A stretch of DNA of 64,000 bases from Rhodococcus sp. HNM0569 (GCF_012726205.1 NZ_JAASAE010000003.1:186001-250000), one strand, 5' to 3'; positions 1-9,089 are shown, counted from the first letter of the stretch. Numbers and translations are program-made. The notes: generated from the sequence alone by a model not told the origin.

Positions 1-246
1 CTCAACGTCGCTGCCGCCGTGGATTTTGCTGTCGGGCGAGCCGGTGCGGTCTCCGTCGAGCTGTATGCCGATCCGGCTGCCGAGCTCACTCGGCACGAGG
101 TCGAGGCGAGTGGTCCGGTCGGGCATTACGCGATCCGTATCGAGAATCTGCCGAGCGATGCCAACCCGCGGACCAGCGCGGTGGTGCCGTTCTCCATCCT
201 GCGGACGCTCGCGGGACTGACACGACAACCGAATCTGATTGCGTGA
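1..246 (+). CDS. C-terminal fragment of an aspartate dehydrogenase (NadX-like) protein
   Basis: The frame is open from base 1, so the gene begins before the window and only about 81 C-terminal residues are present. The segment with 'SDANPRTSAVVPFSILRTL' resembles the end of L-aspartate dehydrogenases, which carry a conserved 'NP(K/R)TSA' stretch and a preceding 'NVAA'. Those enzymes interconvert aspartate and iminoaspartate/oxaloacetate with NAD(P). A hairpin follows and the next gene starts 177 bases later on the same strand, so it could be the first part of the same catabolic cluster. The assignment rests on a short C-terminal piece. Confidence 0.55.
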   Translation, partial: LNVAAAVDFAVGRAGAVSVELYADPAAELTRHEVEASGPVGHYAIRIENLPSDANPRTSAVVPFSILRTLAGLTRQPNLIA

Positions 247-248
247 AC

Positions 249-271
249 CGCGGTTCCGGATGCGAACCGCG
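249..271 (+). terminator. Hairpin after the partial NadX-like gene
   Basis: An 8-bp perfect inverted repeat (CGCGGTTC / GAACCGCG) with a 7-nt loop lies 3 nt after the stop codon. No T-tract follows. A TTGACG hexamer at 307-312 in the remaining spacer could be a -35 element for the downstream operon, but I see no convincing -10 at the right distance. Confidence 0.35.
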
Positions 272-422
272 ATCACCGACCGTTACGACGAATTTACAGA
301 GATGCCTTGACGGTAAGTATCTTTTCGCTCAGACTCTTGTATTGAAACGAATGCGGGATTCGACCACGGCGAGAGGGCAGCGCCTCAGGCGATCGAGATC
401 TCACGAGAACGGATGAAACCCG

Positions 423-2051
423 ATGAACCACTTCACGAGCCGCACGGACGGCCGAACCCTGGAGATCGGCGGTGACATGGCCGACCGCGCACTTGCCGAA
501 CTCGGCGGCACGACCGATCTCCGCGAGGGCATCGGCGCCGTTCTCGACGCCGACACCAGCGACGAGATCTACGTCGCCGGGACGTGGCGACGCGGCACCG
601 GTGCGATCATCGAATCGGTCGATCCCAGCACGGGCAGGGTGTTCGCCACGTTGCACGGCGCCGTCGAATCCGATGTCGACGACGCGGTGGCGGCCGGAGC
701 CCGCGCGGCACGCGAGTCGGGTTGGGCCACGATGCTTCCGCACGAGCGCGCCGCGGTGTTGCATCGTATCGGCGACCTCGTCGACGCGAACGCCGAACGC
801 ATCGCGATCCTGCAGACCACCGACACCGGCAAGACGCTCACCGAGACGCGCGCACTCGCGCACAGCGCGGCAGGCACGTTCCGCTTCATGGCCGCGGCGC
901 TCGAGACCATGGAGCAGGCCGTCACCCCGTCACGCGGACCGTACGTCACGATCGCGACCTACGAGCCGATGGGCGTCGTCGGTGCCATCACGCCGTGGAA
1001 CTCGCCGATCGCGTCGGACGCACAGAAGATCGCACCCGCGCTCGCGGCGGGCAATGCGGTGGTGGCGAAGCCTCCTGTGTGGGCGCCGTGGGTGACTCTC
1101 CTGCTCGCGCGGCTGTGTGAAGAGGCAGGCTTGCCTGCGGGCCTGCTGTCGGTGTTGCCCGGGCCCGGGCGCACGGTCGGCGACGCACTCGCACGACACT
1201 CCGGGGTGGCGAAGCTGTCCTTCACCGGAGGCACCGAGACGGGGCGCGCGCTCGCGCACGTCGCCGCGGAGAAGATCATGCCGATCACCCTCGAACTCGG
1301 TGGCAAGTCGCCCACGATCGTCTTCGACGACGCGGACCTGGACCAGACGGTCGCCGGAATCCTGTTCGGGATCTTCTCGTCCTCGGGGCAGAGCTGCATC
1401 GCCGGATCGCGAATCTTCGTGCAGCGCAGCGTGTACGACCAGGTCGTCGGCCGACTGGTCGAGGCCGCCAAAGCGCTGCGGCTCGGGCCGGGCACCGACC
1501 CGCGGACGCAGGTGGCTCCGATGATCACCTTCGCGCATCGCGACGGCGTCGCGGCGACGGTCGAGGCCGCGGTCGCGGACGGCGCCCACGTGCTGTGCGG
1601 GGGAGCGATTCCCGCAGCGCCGGAGCTCGCGGACGGAGCGTACTACGAGCCCACCATCCTCGCGGGTGTCGACAATTCGGCACGAATCTGCCAGGAGGAG
1701 ATCTTCGGTCCGGTGGCGATCGTGCTGCCCTTCGACGACGAGGACGATCTCGTCGCACAGGCGAACGACACGGTGTTCGGGCTCGCGTGCGGTATCTGGA
1801 CCGCCGACTATCGCCGGGCGTGGCGCATCGCGAAGGCAGTGCAGGCAGGAACGGTGTGGGTCAACACCTACAAACAGTTCTCGATCTCGACACCCTTCAG
1901 CGGGCTCAAGGACAGCGGCATGGGCACCGAGAAGGGCCGCGACGGCATTCGCTCGTACATGAACCAGAAGAGCATCTACTTCGACGTTTCCGGAGCGCCC
2001 TTGCCGTGGGCTGGTTCCGCTCCGGCACGGAACAGGGAGGAACGACCATGA
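423..2051 (+). CDS. Aldehyde dehydrogenase (2-aminomuconate/2-hydroxymuconate semialdehyde dehydrogenase-like)
   Basis: This is an NAD(P)-dependent aldehyde dehydrogenase of 542 residues. Glu291 in 'LELGGKSP' is the predicted general base and Cys325 in 'SSGQSCIAGSR' the catalytic thiol; 'EEIFGPV' and the N-terminal-domain 'ITPWNSP' are also present. The length is typical plus a ~40-residue N-terminal extension. Neither the start at 423 nor the in-frame ATG at 477 has a convincing ribosome binding site. The stop overlaps the start of the RidA gene in an ATGA. ALDH next to RidA recalls the pair that oxidises 2-aminomuconate semialdehyde and then deaminates 2-aminomuconate, so oxidation of a meta-cleavage semialdehyde is the likely job. 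The exact substrate is inferred. Confidence 0.85.
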   Translation: MNHFTSRTDGRTLEIGGDMADRALAELGGTTDLREGIGAVLDADTSDEIYVAGTWRRGTGAIIESVDPSTGRVFATLHGAVESDVDDAVAAGARAARESGWATMLPHERAAVLHRIGDLVDANAERIAILQTTDTGKTLTETRALAHSAAGTFRFMAAALETMEQAVTPSRGPYVTIATYEPMGVVGAITPWNSPIASDAQKIAPALAAGNAVVAKPPVWAPWVTLLLARLCEEAGLPAGLLSVLPGPGRTVGDALARHSGVAKLSFTGGTETGRALAHVAAEKIMPITLELGGKSPTIVFDDADLDQTVAGILFGIFSSSGQSCIAGSRIFVQRSVYDQVVGRLVEAAKALRLGPGTDPRTQVAPMITFAHRDGVAATVEAAVADGAHVLCGGAIPAAPELADGAYYEPTILAGVDNSARICQEEIFGPVAIVLPFDDEDDLVAQANDTVFGLACGIWTADYRRAWRIAKAVQAGTVWVNTYKQFSISTPFSGLKDSGMGTEKGRDGIRSYMNQKSIYFDVSGAPLPWAGSAPARNREERP

Positions 2052-2398
2052 GTGCGCATCCCTACAGCCCGGCCTTCGACGTCGCCGGCTTCGGTTTCGT
2101 CTCGGGTGCACTGTCGGTCGACGAGCACGGCGTCGCCGTCGAAGGCCGCGTGCCTGCGCTCGAGGCCGCGATGGCACGGCTCACCGAGCGTCTGGCGACG
2201 GTCGACATGAAGCTGTCGGACGTCGTGAAGACGACGTACTTCGTCACCGACGTGTCGTTGCGCGACGAGGCCAATCGTCACTACGAGACGGTGTTCGCCG
2301 AGCCACGGCCTGCACGCTCGTTCGTTCAGGTCGCCGCATTGCCGTACGGAGCCACGGTCGAGATCGAAGCGATCGCACACAAGAAGGACGAGCACTGA
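2048..2398 (+). CDS. RidA/YjgF family protein, possible aminomuconate deaminase
   Basis: This 116-residue protein has the full length of a RidA/YER057c/UK114 monomer, a family that forms trimers and hydrolyses enamines/imines. The signature near residues 95-105, 'ARSFVQVAALP', keeps the arginine that binds the substrate carboxylate. Some family members are 2-aminomuconate deaminases (for example NbaF of 2-nitrobenzoate degradation), and those sit beside a semialdehyde dehydrogenase as this one does. The ATG overlaps the upstream stop by 4 nt, so it is probably translationally coupled. Substrate unknown; a generic imine-detoxifying role is the alternative. Confidence 0.8.
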   Translation: MSAHPYSPAFDVAGFGFVSGALSVDEHGVAVEGRVPALEAAMARLTERLATVDMKLSDVVKTTYFVTDVSLRDEANRHYETVFAEPRPARSFVQVAALPYGATVEIEAIAHKKDEH

Positions 2399-2450
2399 GC
2401 GGCGCACCCACGCACCGCGCACCACGACCCCCACGAGAAAGGCAAGTGTC

Positions 2451-2978
2451 ATGACCAGCACCGAACAGAACGCCACCGAGCAGGTCGATCTCGAATCAAT
2501 GATCGACTCGTGCATCGCGAGCGCCGAGAGCCGGTACGAGGACTGGGACACCCTCGGTTTCCAGGCGGCCAAGGGCGGAGATCGCTTCAAGCGCGCACAG
2601 ATCCGGTACATCGGCTCGGGTGCGACGGGCAATCACGAAGGTGATGCACGTTCCATCAAGGCCGATCACTTCACCTTCTCGAACATGCGCCTGCCCGTGG
2701 GCGCAGTGGGACCCGAGCACACCCACCACGACGTCGAAGAGGTCTTCTACGTCCTCGAAGGTCAGCTCGAGGTCGCCGTCCACGATGTCGAGGACGGCAC
2801 GAAGAAGGCGACGCGGGTGCTCGGCTACCGCGATCTGATCCGCGTGCCGGCCGGTGTACCGCGCAGTCTCGCCAATGTGGGCGACTCGGATGCGTTGTTC
2901 TGCGTGATCATCGGCACCCCCAAGCCCGAGCTGCCCACCTACCCGCCGAGCTCGGAGATGTTCGGCGTCACGCGCTGA
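2451..2978 (+). CDS. Cupin-domain protein
   Basis: The 175-residue protein carries a single cupin. The first motif is 'GPEHTHHDVEEVFYVLEG' (about residues 86-103), matching G(X)5HXH(X)3-4E(X)6G, so a metal site with His, His and Glu is likely. The second motif region reads 'DLIRVPAGVPRSLANVG', where the usual histidine after 'P.G..' is not obvious. An N-terminal helical segment of ~50 residues precedes the barrel. A GAAAGG ribosome binding site lies just before the ATG. Cupins in aromatic clusters can be dioxygenases, decarboxylases or isomerases. I cannot choose, and the weak second motif leaves open a binding or regulatory role. Confidence 0.75.
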   Translation: MTSTEQNATEQVDLESMIDSCIASAESRYEDWDTLGFQAAKGGDRFKRAQIRYIGSGATGNHEGDARSIKADHFTFSNMRLPVGAVGPEHTHHDVEEVFYVLEGQLEVAVHDVEDGTKKATRVLGYRDLIRVPAGVPRSLANVGDSDALFCVIIGTPKPELPTYPPSSEMFGVTR

Positions 2979-3020
2979 CGCCTCGATCACCGATCACACC
3001 GATCACGGAAGGGAGCAGTC

Positions 3021-3971
3021 GTGGACGAGACCCGTACGCTGCGTGTCCAGCGAAAGTCCTGGGAGGCCGAGGGCGTCACGAGCGTCACCTTGGTCGATCC
3101 CACGGGGGCCGACCTCCCCGTGTGGGAGCCCGGTGCACATCTCGCACTGCATCTCCCCAACGGGCTCGTCCGTGAGTACTCCCTGTGCTCGGATCCGGCG
3201 GATCGCAGCTCCTGGACGGTCGCGGTGCTGCGTACGCCGGATTCGCGCGGCGGTTCGCGACTGATCCACGACGCGCTGCCCGTCGGCGCGCTCATCGGAG
3301 TCGACGGCCCGCGCAATGCGTTCGCACTGGACGAGAATGCCGACGAGCACGTCCTTGTCGCGGGCGGCATCGGCATCACCCCGATCATCGCGATGGCCCG
3401 CAGACTCGACGCCCGGGGAATTGCGTGGCGGATGCTCTACACCGGCCGCTCACGGTCGACGATGGCGTTCCTGCCCGAACTCGCCGGCTTCGGAGACCGC
3501 GTCACGGTGCACGCCGACGACGAAGCAGGCGGGGCCTACCCCGATCTGGCGGGTCTGCTGGCCGGGGTCGGTGAACGAACCCTGGTCTACTGCTGCGGCC
3601 CCGAACCACTCATGACCGCGTGCGGCGACGCACTCGCGGATCCGACGCGGCTTCGACTCGAACGCTTCAAGGCGCCGGAGCCGGTGGCGACGCTCGACGG
3701 AGACACCGCCTTCGACGTCGTGCTCGCCTCGTCGGGCCAGCGCATCGCGGTTCCGGCCGACGTCTCGGTGCTCGACGCGCTCGTCGCCGCGGGAGTGCCC
3801 GCTGCGTCGTCGTGCACCGAAGGCATCTGCGGCACATGCGAGGTGGCCGTCGTCAAAGGCGATGTCGACCACCGGGACTTCGTCCTGAGCGACGACGAGC
3901 ACGCCGCAGGCACGACGATGCTGCCCTGCGTGTCCCGCTGCCGCTCGGCCGAACTCGTTCTCGATCTCTAG
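3021..3971 (+). CDS. Phthalate-dioxygenase-reductase-type oxidoreductase (FMN/FAD, NAD, 2Fe-2S)
   Basis: This 316-residue protein is a class IA reductase that would pass electrons from NAD(P)H to the Rieske oxygenase encoded at 9902. The domain order is a flavin domain with 'REYSLCSDP', a nucleotide-binding domain with 'GGIGITPIIAM' near residue 114, and a C-terminal plant-type 2Fe-2S ferredoxin domain with Cys265, Cys270, Cys273 and Cys303. That order matches phthalate dioxygenase reductase and VanB. The GTG start at 3021 follows a strong GGAAGGGAG site. The reductase is about 6 kb from its presumed oxygenase partner, with the ring-cleavage genes between them. Confidence 0.9.
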   Translation: MDETRTLRVQRKSWEAEGVTSVTLVDPTGADLPVWEPGAHLALHLPNGLVREYSLCSDPADRSSWTVAVLRTPDSRGGSRLIHDALPVGALIGVDGPRNAFALDENADEHVLVAGGIGITPIIAMARRLDARGIAWRMLYTGRSRSTMAFLPELAGFGDRVTVHADDEAGGAYPDLAGLLAGVGERTLVYCCGPEPLMTACGDALADPTRLRLERFKAPEPVATLDGDTAFDVVLASSGQRIAVPADVSVLDALVAAGVPAASSCTEGICGTCEVAVVKGDVDHRDFVLSDDEHAAGTTMLPCVSRCRSAELVLDL

Positions 3972-3983
3972 GAAAGGGTGGAC

Positions 3984-4970
3984 ATGACCATGCGTTATTC
4001 CGCGGAACCCGTCGTGCGGCTGCGCTCGCTGCGGTCGGTGTCGCTCGGCGTGCCGGATCCGGTGACCTCACGCGACTTCTACCACGAGGTGTGGGGGCTC
4101 TCGACGGTCGACGAGGACTCCGACCGTTACTGGTTGCGCGCCACCGGTACGGAACACCACGTGCTCCGGCTCGTCGCGCACGACACGAATGCGCTCGATC
4201 GCATCGCGTTCGCCGTCGCGACGCGCAGTGAGGTCGACGAGGCCGCGCGCAGGCTCGAGAAGCTCGGGATCCCGCTGTTGACACCACCGGGCCCGCTCGA
4301 CGACGCAGGCGGCGGGTACGGGCTGCAACTCGTCGATCCCGAAGGGCGGTGTATCGAGCTGTCGGCGGACACCTTTGCCGTCGCGTCCGCCGAACCGGCG
4401 GGCAGACGGGCCGTTCCACGCAAGATCGCACACGTCGTGCTCAACACGACCGACATCGACCGGCTCGCGGACTTCTATGTCGAGGTCCTCGGAATGCGCA
4501 TCTCGGACTGGTCCGAACACCAGATGACGTTCCTGCGCTGCAATTCCGACCACCATGTGATCGCGCTCAACCAGGCCGCGTGGCCCTCGGTCAACCATGT
4601 CGCGTACGAGATGCAGAGCCTCGACCACTTCATGCGCGGCATCGGGAGTCTGAAGCGGCACGGCATCGCACCTCAGTGGGGCCCCGGCCGACACGGTCCC
4701 GGCGACAACACCTTCTCGTACTTCACCGACCCCGCGGGCCTCGTGTGCGAGTACACGTCGGAGGTCGCCCAGATCGACGAGGACGCGTGGCTGTGCCGAA
4801 CCTGGCGGCGCACACCCGAGCTGTCCGACCAGTGGGGAACGGCAGGGCCGCCCACCACGACGGTGCGGTCCGCGATGGCGGGTGTCGCGGACCTCGGCCA
4901 CCGTGACCGGGTCGTCGCGGGTCTCGACGACTATTTCTTCGGCGCCGCCCCCGCCGAACAGACCGCATAG
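3984..4970 (+). CDS. Type I extradiol ring-cleavage dioxygenase (VOC superfamily)
   Basis: The protein (328 residues from ATG 3984) has two vicinal-oxygen-chelate domains, about residues 10-125 and 145-270. The C-terminal domain keeps the 2-His-1-carboxylate iron site: His150 in 'KIAHVVL', His205 in 'VNHVAYEM' and Glu256 in 'LVCEYTSEV'. Length and metal ligands match BphC/catechol 2,3-dioxygenase enzymes that open a catechol ring next to its hydroxyls. I prefer ATG 3984 over GTG 3978 because GGAAAGG at 3971-3977 is 6 nt from the ATG but touches the GTG. It probably cleaves the dihydroxylated product of the Rieske oxygenase. The precise ring is unknown. Confidence 0.88.
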   Translation: MTMRYSAEPVVRLRSLRSVSLGVPDPVTSRDFYHEVWGLSTVDEDSDRYWLRATGTEHHVLRLVAHDTNALDRIAFAVATRSEVDEAARRLEKLGIPLLTPPGPLDDAGGGYGLQLVDPEGRCIELSADTFAVASAEPAGRRAVPRKIAHVVLNTTDIDRLADFYVEVLGMRISDWSEHQMTFLRCNSDHHVIALNQAAWPSVNHVAYEMQSLDHFMRGIGSLKRHGIAPQWGPGRHGPGDNTFSYFTDPAGLVCEYTSEVAQIDEDAWLCRTWRRTPELSDQWGTAGPPTTTVRSAMAGVADLGHRDRVVAGLDDYFFGAAPAEQTA

Positions 4971-4982
4971 GGGAGTGGGGCA

Positions 4983-5807
4983 GTGTCAGGGCTTGCCGGT
5001 ACCGAGTGCCGAGATATCGCCGCACCCCGTTCACGGCGCGTCTCGTGCGGCGGAGTGTCCCTCGTCGTCCGTGGAGCCGGTGCGCCGGTGCTGGCGCTGC
5101 ACGGGATCGGTGGCAGCGCGCAGACCTGCGGGACATTCGCGGAACTGCTGGGCGCGCAGGGCTTTCGTACCTACTGCTGGGATGCACCGGGGTACGGCGA
5201 GTCCGAGGATCCTCGCGGCGTCGTCGACCACAGCGTGGTGGTCGACGAGGTCCTCGACGAACTCGGTGTCGAGTCGGCGCACCTGTTCGGGACGTCGTGG
5301 GGCGGTGTCGTCGCGATGCAGACTGCATTGCGCAGCCCGCACCGTGTCCGCTCGCTCGTCCTCGCCGACAGCACCCGGGGCTCGGGCACCTCGCCCGGCA
5401 AAGCCGCGGCTATGCGCGCTCGGGTCGACGAGCTTCGGCAGCAGGGCGCACCCGCGTTCGCCGCGGCTCGTGCCGCGCGGCTGGTGTCCCCGGACACCGC
5501 GCATGCCGTCGTGGCCGGTGTGGAGGCCGACATGGCGCGCGTGCGGATCGCGGGATATGCCGCGGCTGCCGAGTGCATGGCGTCGACGGACCTCGGCCCC
5601 GAACTTCGACACCTCTCGGTGCCCACACTCGTCGTCGTCGGCGAGGACGACGTCGTGACCGGCGTTGCCGAATCACGACTGCTCGCCGACGCGATCCCCG
5701 GGGCGTCGTTCGCGTCGATCCCACACGCAGGGCACGCCGCCGTGCAGGAGCGGCCCGATGCGATGGCCGCCCATGTCCTCCGATTCCTGAAAGGGCTCCA
5801 GTCATGA
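4983..5807 (+). CDS. Alpha/beta hydrolase, likely meta-cleavage product hydrolase
   Basis: This is a 274-residue alpha/beta hydrolase with an oxyanion segment 'LALHGIGGSAQ', nucleophile Ser105 in 'GTSWGG', a 'GEDDVVT' acid region and catalytic His251 in 'HAGHAAVQE'. The position directly after an extradiol dioxygenase is where C-C hydrolases of the BphD/MhpC type are found. Those enzymes cut the ring-opened dienoate into a carboxylic acid and a pentadienoate. GTG 4983 has a GGGGAGTGGGG site just upstream. The stop overlaps the next start as ATGA. An esterase role cannot be excluded. Confidence 0.8.
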   Translation: MSGLAGTECRDIAAPRSRRVSCGGVSLVVRGAGAPVLALHGIGGSAQTCGTFAELLGAQGFRTYCWDAPGYGESEDPRGVVDHSVVVDEVLDELGVESAHLFGTSWGGVVAMQTALRSPHRVRSLVLADSTRGSGTSPGKAAAMRARVDELRQQGAPAFAAARAARLVSPDTAHAVVAGVEADMARVRIAGYAAAAECMASTDLGPELRHLSVPTLVVVGEDDVVTGVAESRLLADAIPGASFASIPHAGHAAVQERPDAMAAHVLRFLKGLQS

Positions 5808-6544
5808 GCCGACTCGTCGTCGTCACCGGCGCCGGACGCGGTCTCGGCTTCTCGATCGCCGAGCGCCTCGCCGCGTACGGGGACCGCGTCGTGATCGCGG
5901 AGCTGCGGCCCGAACTTGCCGCCGATGCCGAAAAGGAACTGCGCGACAGCGGATACGACGCCAATTCGATCGTCACCGACATCTCGGACCGCGACTCGGT
6001 CGCGGCCCTCGCGGCCACCGTAGCGGACATGGGTGGCGCCGACGCACTCGTCAACAATGCGGCCCTCGCCGACGGCGTCGGCGGGGACGCCTTCTGGGAG
6101 CTCGACGAAGAGTTCTTCGCACGAGTGATGCGCGTCAACGCATACGGCACCTGGCTCGTGAGCAAGCACTTCTTTCCGCAACTGTCGGCGCACGAGCGCT
6201 CGACGATCGTGAACGTCGCGTCCGACGCCGCGCTGTACGGCTCGCCGCGGCTCGTCCACTACGTCGGCTCGAAGGGTGCTGTGATGGCGATGACCCGTTC
6301 GATGGCGCGCGACGGTGGTCCGCACGGGTTGCGAGTCAACGCGGTCGCACCGGGACTGACGCGCGTCGAGGCCACGCAGACGGTCCCTGCGTCGCGCTAC
6401 GCCCTGTACGCCGAGAACCAGGTGATCACACGCGAACAGACGCCGGACGACGTCGCGGGCGTGGTCCAGTTCCTCCTGTCCGACGCGGCCGACTACGTCA
6501 CCGGACAGACCCTCGTGGTCGACGGTGGCTTCGTGATGAACTGA
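5804..6544 (+). CDS. Short-chain dehydrogenase/reductase
   Basis: This is a classical SDR of 246 residues with the Rossmann motif 'TGAGRGLG' near residue 8, 'NNAAL' in place of NNAG, a serine in 'NVASDAALYG' and the YxxxK pair in 'YVGSKGAVMA'. The C-terminal 'GQTLVVDGGFVM' is typical. It overlaps the hydrolase stop by 4 nt and is followed 9 bases later by a second SDR. A role as cis-dihydrodiol or hydroxyacid dehydrogenase in the pathway is an inference from position. Confidence 0.85.
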   Translation: MSRLVVVTGAGRGLGFSIAERLAAYGDRVVIAELRPELAADAEKELRDSGYDANSIVTDISDRDSVAALAATVADMGGADALVNNAALADGVGGDAFWELDEEFFARVMRVNAYGTWLVSKHFFPQLSAHERSTIVNVASDAALYGSPRLVHYVGSKGAVMAMTRSMARDGGPHGLRVNAVAPGLTRVEATQTVPASRYALYAENQVITREQTPDDVAGVVQFLLSDAADYVTGQTLVVDGGFVMN

Positions 6545-6553
6545 GGAGACAGC

Positions 6554-7342
6554 ATGGATCTGCAGCTTGCCGGACGCACCGTGGTGGTCACGGGTGCGAG
6601 CTCGGGCATCGGCCTCGCCACCGCGCGCATGCTGGTCGCCGAGGGCGCGAATGTCGCGGTGTGTGCACGCGATCTCGACCGTCTCCGGTCTGCGGTCGCG
6701 CCACTCGGCGACGCGGGCCCGGGCGCTGTGCATGCCGCGGCGTGCGATGTCACCGACCGGGCGTCGGTCGAGGCGTTCGTCGACGAGGCGGCCGGCCGCT
6801 TCGGTGGTGTGGACGGACTCGTGTGCAATGCGGGCCGCTCCCTCATGGCGCGTCTGCCCGACACCGGCGACGACGAGATCCGAGACGAGTTCTCGCTCAA
6901 GATCTTCGGGTCGTGGAATCTCGTGCGTGCCGCCCGGAAATCGCTCGCCGAATCGGACTCGGGGTCGGTCGTCAACGTCAATGCGATCCTGTCGCGGCAG
7001 CCCGAGGCCAAGTTGGCGATCACCTCTGCGGCGCGTGCCGCGCTGCTCAATCTCACCTCCTCGATGGCAGAGGAACTCGCCGTCGACGGCACGCGCGTCA
7101 ACTCGGTTCTGCTCGGACTCGTCGACACCGGTCAGTGGCGCAGGCGGTACGAAGGTTCCGGCAGCGAACTCGACTACGCCTCGTGGAGTGCGGAGATCGC
7201 CGCCGATCGCGGAATCGCGCTCGGCCGTTTCGGCACCGCCGAGGAGGTCGCATTCCACATCGTCACATTGCTCTCGCCGCTCGCGAGCTACACCACCGGA
7301 ACGTCGATCGACGTCGGTGGTGGCGTGGGCCGCTACATCTGA
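6554..7342 (+). CDS. Short-chain dehydrogenase/reductase
   Basis: A second SDR, 262 residues, starts after a GAGGAG site. It has 'TGASSGIG', 'CNAGRSL', and 'TSIDVGGGVG' near the end. The catalytic region is unusual: where the YxxxK motif is expected the sequence reads 'AITSAARAALLNL', so the canonical tyrosine and lysine are not visible. It is therefore a divergent SDR that may use other residues or be a binding or structural subunit. It sits between the first SDR and the thiamine-diphosphate enzyme. Confidence 0.75.
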   Translation: MDLQLAGRTVVVTGASSGIGLATARMLVAEGANVAVCARDLDRLRSAVAPLGDAGPGAVHAAACDVTDRASVEAFVDEAAGRFGGVDGLVCNAGRSLMARLPDTGDDEIRDEFSLKIFGSWNLVRAARKSLAESDSGSVVNVNAILSRQPEAKLAITSAARAALLNLTSSMAEELAVDGTRVNSVLLGLVDTGQWRRRYEGSGSELDYASWSAEIAADRGIALGRFGTAEEVAFHIVTLLSPLASYTTGTSIDVGGGVGRYI

Positions 7343-7417
7343 CCACGGTCGGCGCGAGCACGACCCGCGCCGCAGCATGACAGCACCAGTATCCCTTTGC
7401 ACGACACGGAGGACATC

Positions 7418-9085
7418 ATGGCAACCAGCGACACCGCCGCACCGAAGGAACCCACGGGCGGTGACGTGCTGGTCGAGGTCATGCGCCGGCACGGCATCGA
7501 CACCGCGTTCGGCGTCATCAGTATCCACAACCTTCCCCTCGTCGAAGCGGTCGCGCGCGAGCTGAACTTCGTCGAGATGCGCCACGAGGCCGCCGTCGTC
7601 AATGCCGCCGACGGATACGCCCGTGCCTCGGGACGGATCGGCGTCGCGATCACGAGCACCGGGACGGGCGCAGGGAATGCGGCCGGATCGATGGTCGAGG
7701 CGCTCACCGCCGGCAGCCGGGTGCTGCACGTGACGGGGCAGATCGACAGCGAATATCTCGGGTCCTGCCGTGGCGTCATCCATGAAGTGCCCAAGCAGTT
7801 GCAGATGCTCGACGCGGTCTCGGTGTTCGCGAAGACCGTCACGGATGCGAAGGACGCCGAGGCCGACCTCGAGGAGGCGATCGCACATATCCTGTCGGCG
7901 CCGAGTGGACCCGCCAGCATCGAGTGGCCTTCGGACCTGCAGTATCTCGCGCGTCCCGACGAGCAACGACCGTACGACGCACACGTCGCGGCACCCGCCG
8001 AGCCCGACAACGGGGCGGTGGCGGAGGCGGTGCGACTGCTGTCGCGCGCCGAGCGCCCCCTGATCTGGGTCGGTGGCGGTGCGGCCGGTGCAAAGGCCGA
8101 GCTGACGTCGCTGGTGCACAAGCTGGGCGCCGGTCTGCTCACGAGCAACTCGGGTCGCGCGATCGTGCCCGAGGACGACGACCGCGTGATCGGGAATTTC
8201 GCCGCGAATCCCGGTGTCGCCACGCTGCTCGAGGAGGCCGACCTGCTGCTCGCCGTTGGCACCCACTTTCGCTCCAACGAAACCAAGAGTTACCACCTCG
8301 CGCTGCCGACGACGCAGATCCAGATCGACGTCGACGCAGCAGCGGTGGGCCGCGTGTACCCGGCGACGGTCGGCATCGTGGGCGATGCGGCGCTCACGCT
8401 CGCCGCGATCGACGCGGCGCTCACCGACACAGCCGTCGACGTCGACTGGTCCGCCAAGGTCACCGCGACCCGAGAGTCGGTGCGCACGGCACTCACCGAG
8501 TTCATCGGCGGCTACGCCGAGATCTGTGAGGGCATTCGGTCGGTCCTCCCGCGCGAATCGGTCGTAGCCCGCGACGTGACCATCCCGTCGAGTCAGTGGG
8601 GCAACCGGTTGCTGCCGTTCTACGAGCGGGAGACGAACATCTTCCCGCTCGGCGGCGGAATCGGGCAGGGACTGGCGATGGGCATCGGTGCGGCGCTCGC
8701 CCGCCCGCACGTGCCGACGCTGGTCGTCGCAGGCGACGGCGGTCTCGCCGTTCACCTCGGAGAACTGGCGTCGCTCGCCGGAACCGGCGCCCGGTGCGTC
8801 GTGCTCGTGTTCAACGACGGCGGCTACGGTGTGCTGAGGAATATGCAGCAGGCCAACGGATTCGACCGCGCGGGCGTCGACCTCTACACCCCGCGTTTCG
8901 ACCTGCTGGCCGCATCCTTCGACATGCCGTATCACCTCGTGCAGGGGCCCGGAACGTTCGAGCGGCAGTTGCGGGATGCCGTGGCCCACGGTGGGCCGGT
9001 CCTCATGGAGGTCGACGTCACCGCGCTGTCGCCGACCCCCGGAACCTTCACCCCGCCCGTACACATCCCGACGCGAGAAGGGTGA
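7418..9085 (+). CDS. Thiamine-diphosphate-dependent enzyme (acetolactate synthase / benzoylformate decarboxylase fold)
   Basis: The 555-residue protein has the three-domain architecture of ThDP decarboxylases and carboligases. Glu57 in 'MRHEAAVVNAADGYARASG' should activate the cofactor. The Mg/ThDP motif runs from 'GDGG' at about 439-442 to 'NDGGYG' ~27 residues later. Domain order is PYR, central Rossmann-like domain, PP. ATG 7418 is preferred because a GGAGG lies 5 nt upstream, whereas TTG 7397 has no site. Possible reactions are decarboxylation of a 2-oxoacid produced after ring cleavage, or a carboligation. It has no acetolactate-synthase small subunit nearby, which argues against branched-chain amino acid synthesis. 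Confidence 0.85.
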   Translation: MATSDTAAPKEPTGGDVLVEVMRRHGIDTAFGVISIHNLPLVEAVARELNFVEMRHEAAVVNAADGYARASGRIGVAITSTGTGAGNAAGSMVEALTAGSRVLHVTGQIDSEYLGSCRGVIHEVPKQLQMLDAVSVFAKTVTDAKDAEADLEEAIAHILSAPSGPASIEWPSDLQYLARPDEQRPYDAHVAAPAEPDNGAVAEAVRLLSRAERPLIWVGGGAAGAKAELTSLVHKLGAGLLTSNSGRAIVPEDDDRVIGNFAANPGVATLLEEADLLLAVGTHFRSNETKSYHLALPTTQIQIDVDAAAVGRVYPATVGIVGDAALTLAAIDAALTDTAVDVDWSAKVTATRESVRTALTEFIGGYAEICEGIRSVLPRESVVARDVTIPSSQWGNRLLPFYERETNIFPLGGGIGQGLAMGIGAALARPHVPTLVVAGDGGLAVHLGELASLAGTGARCVVLVFNDGGYGVLRNMQQANGFDRAGVDLYTPRFDLLAASFDMPYHLVQGPGTFERQLRDAVAHGGPVLMEVDVTALSPTPGTFTPPVHIPTREG

Positions 9086-9089
9086 TCGT

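Noticed and set aside
5171-9064. A very long open frame on the minus strand opposite the SDR and ThDP genes.
   Set aside because: The plus strand carries well-recognised enzymes with proper motifs over the whole stretch. The opposite frame is Arg/Asp/His-rich, shows no domain, and is the usual antisense artefact of GC-rich codon bias.
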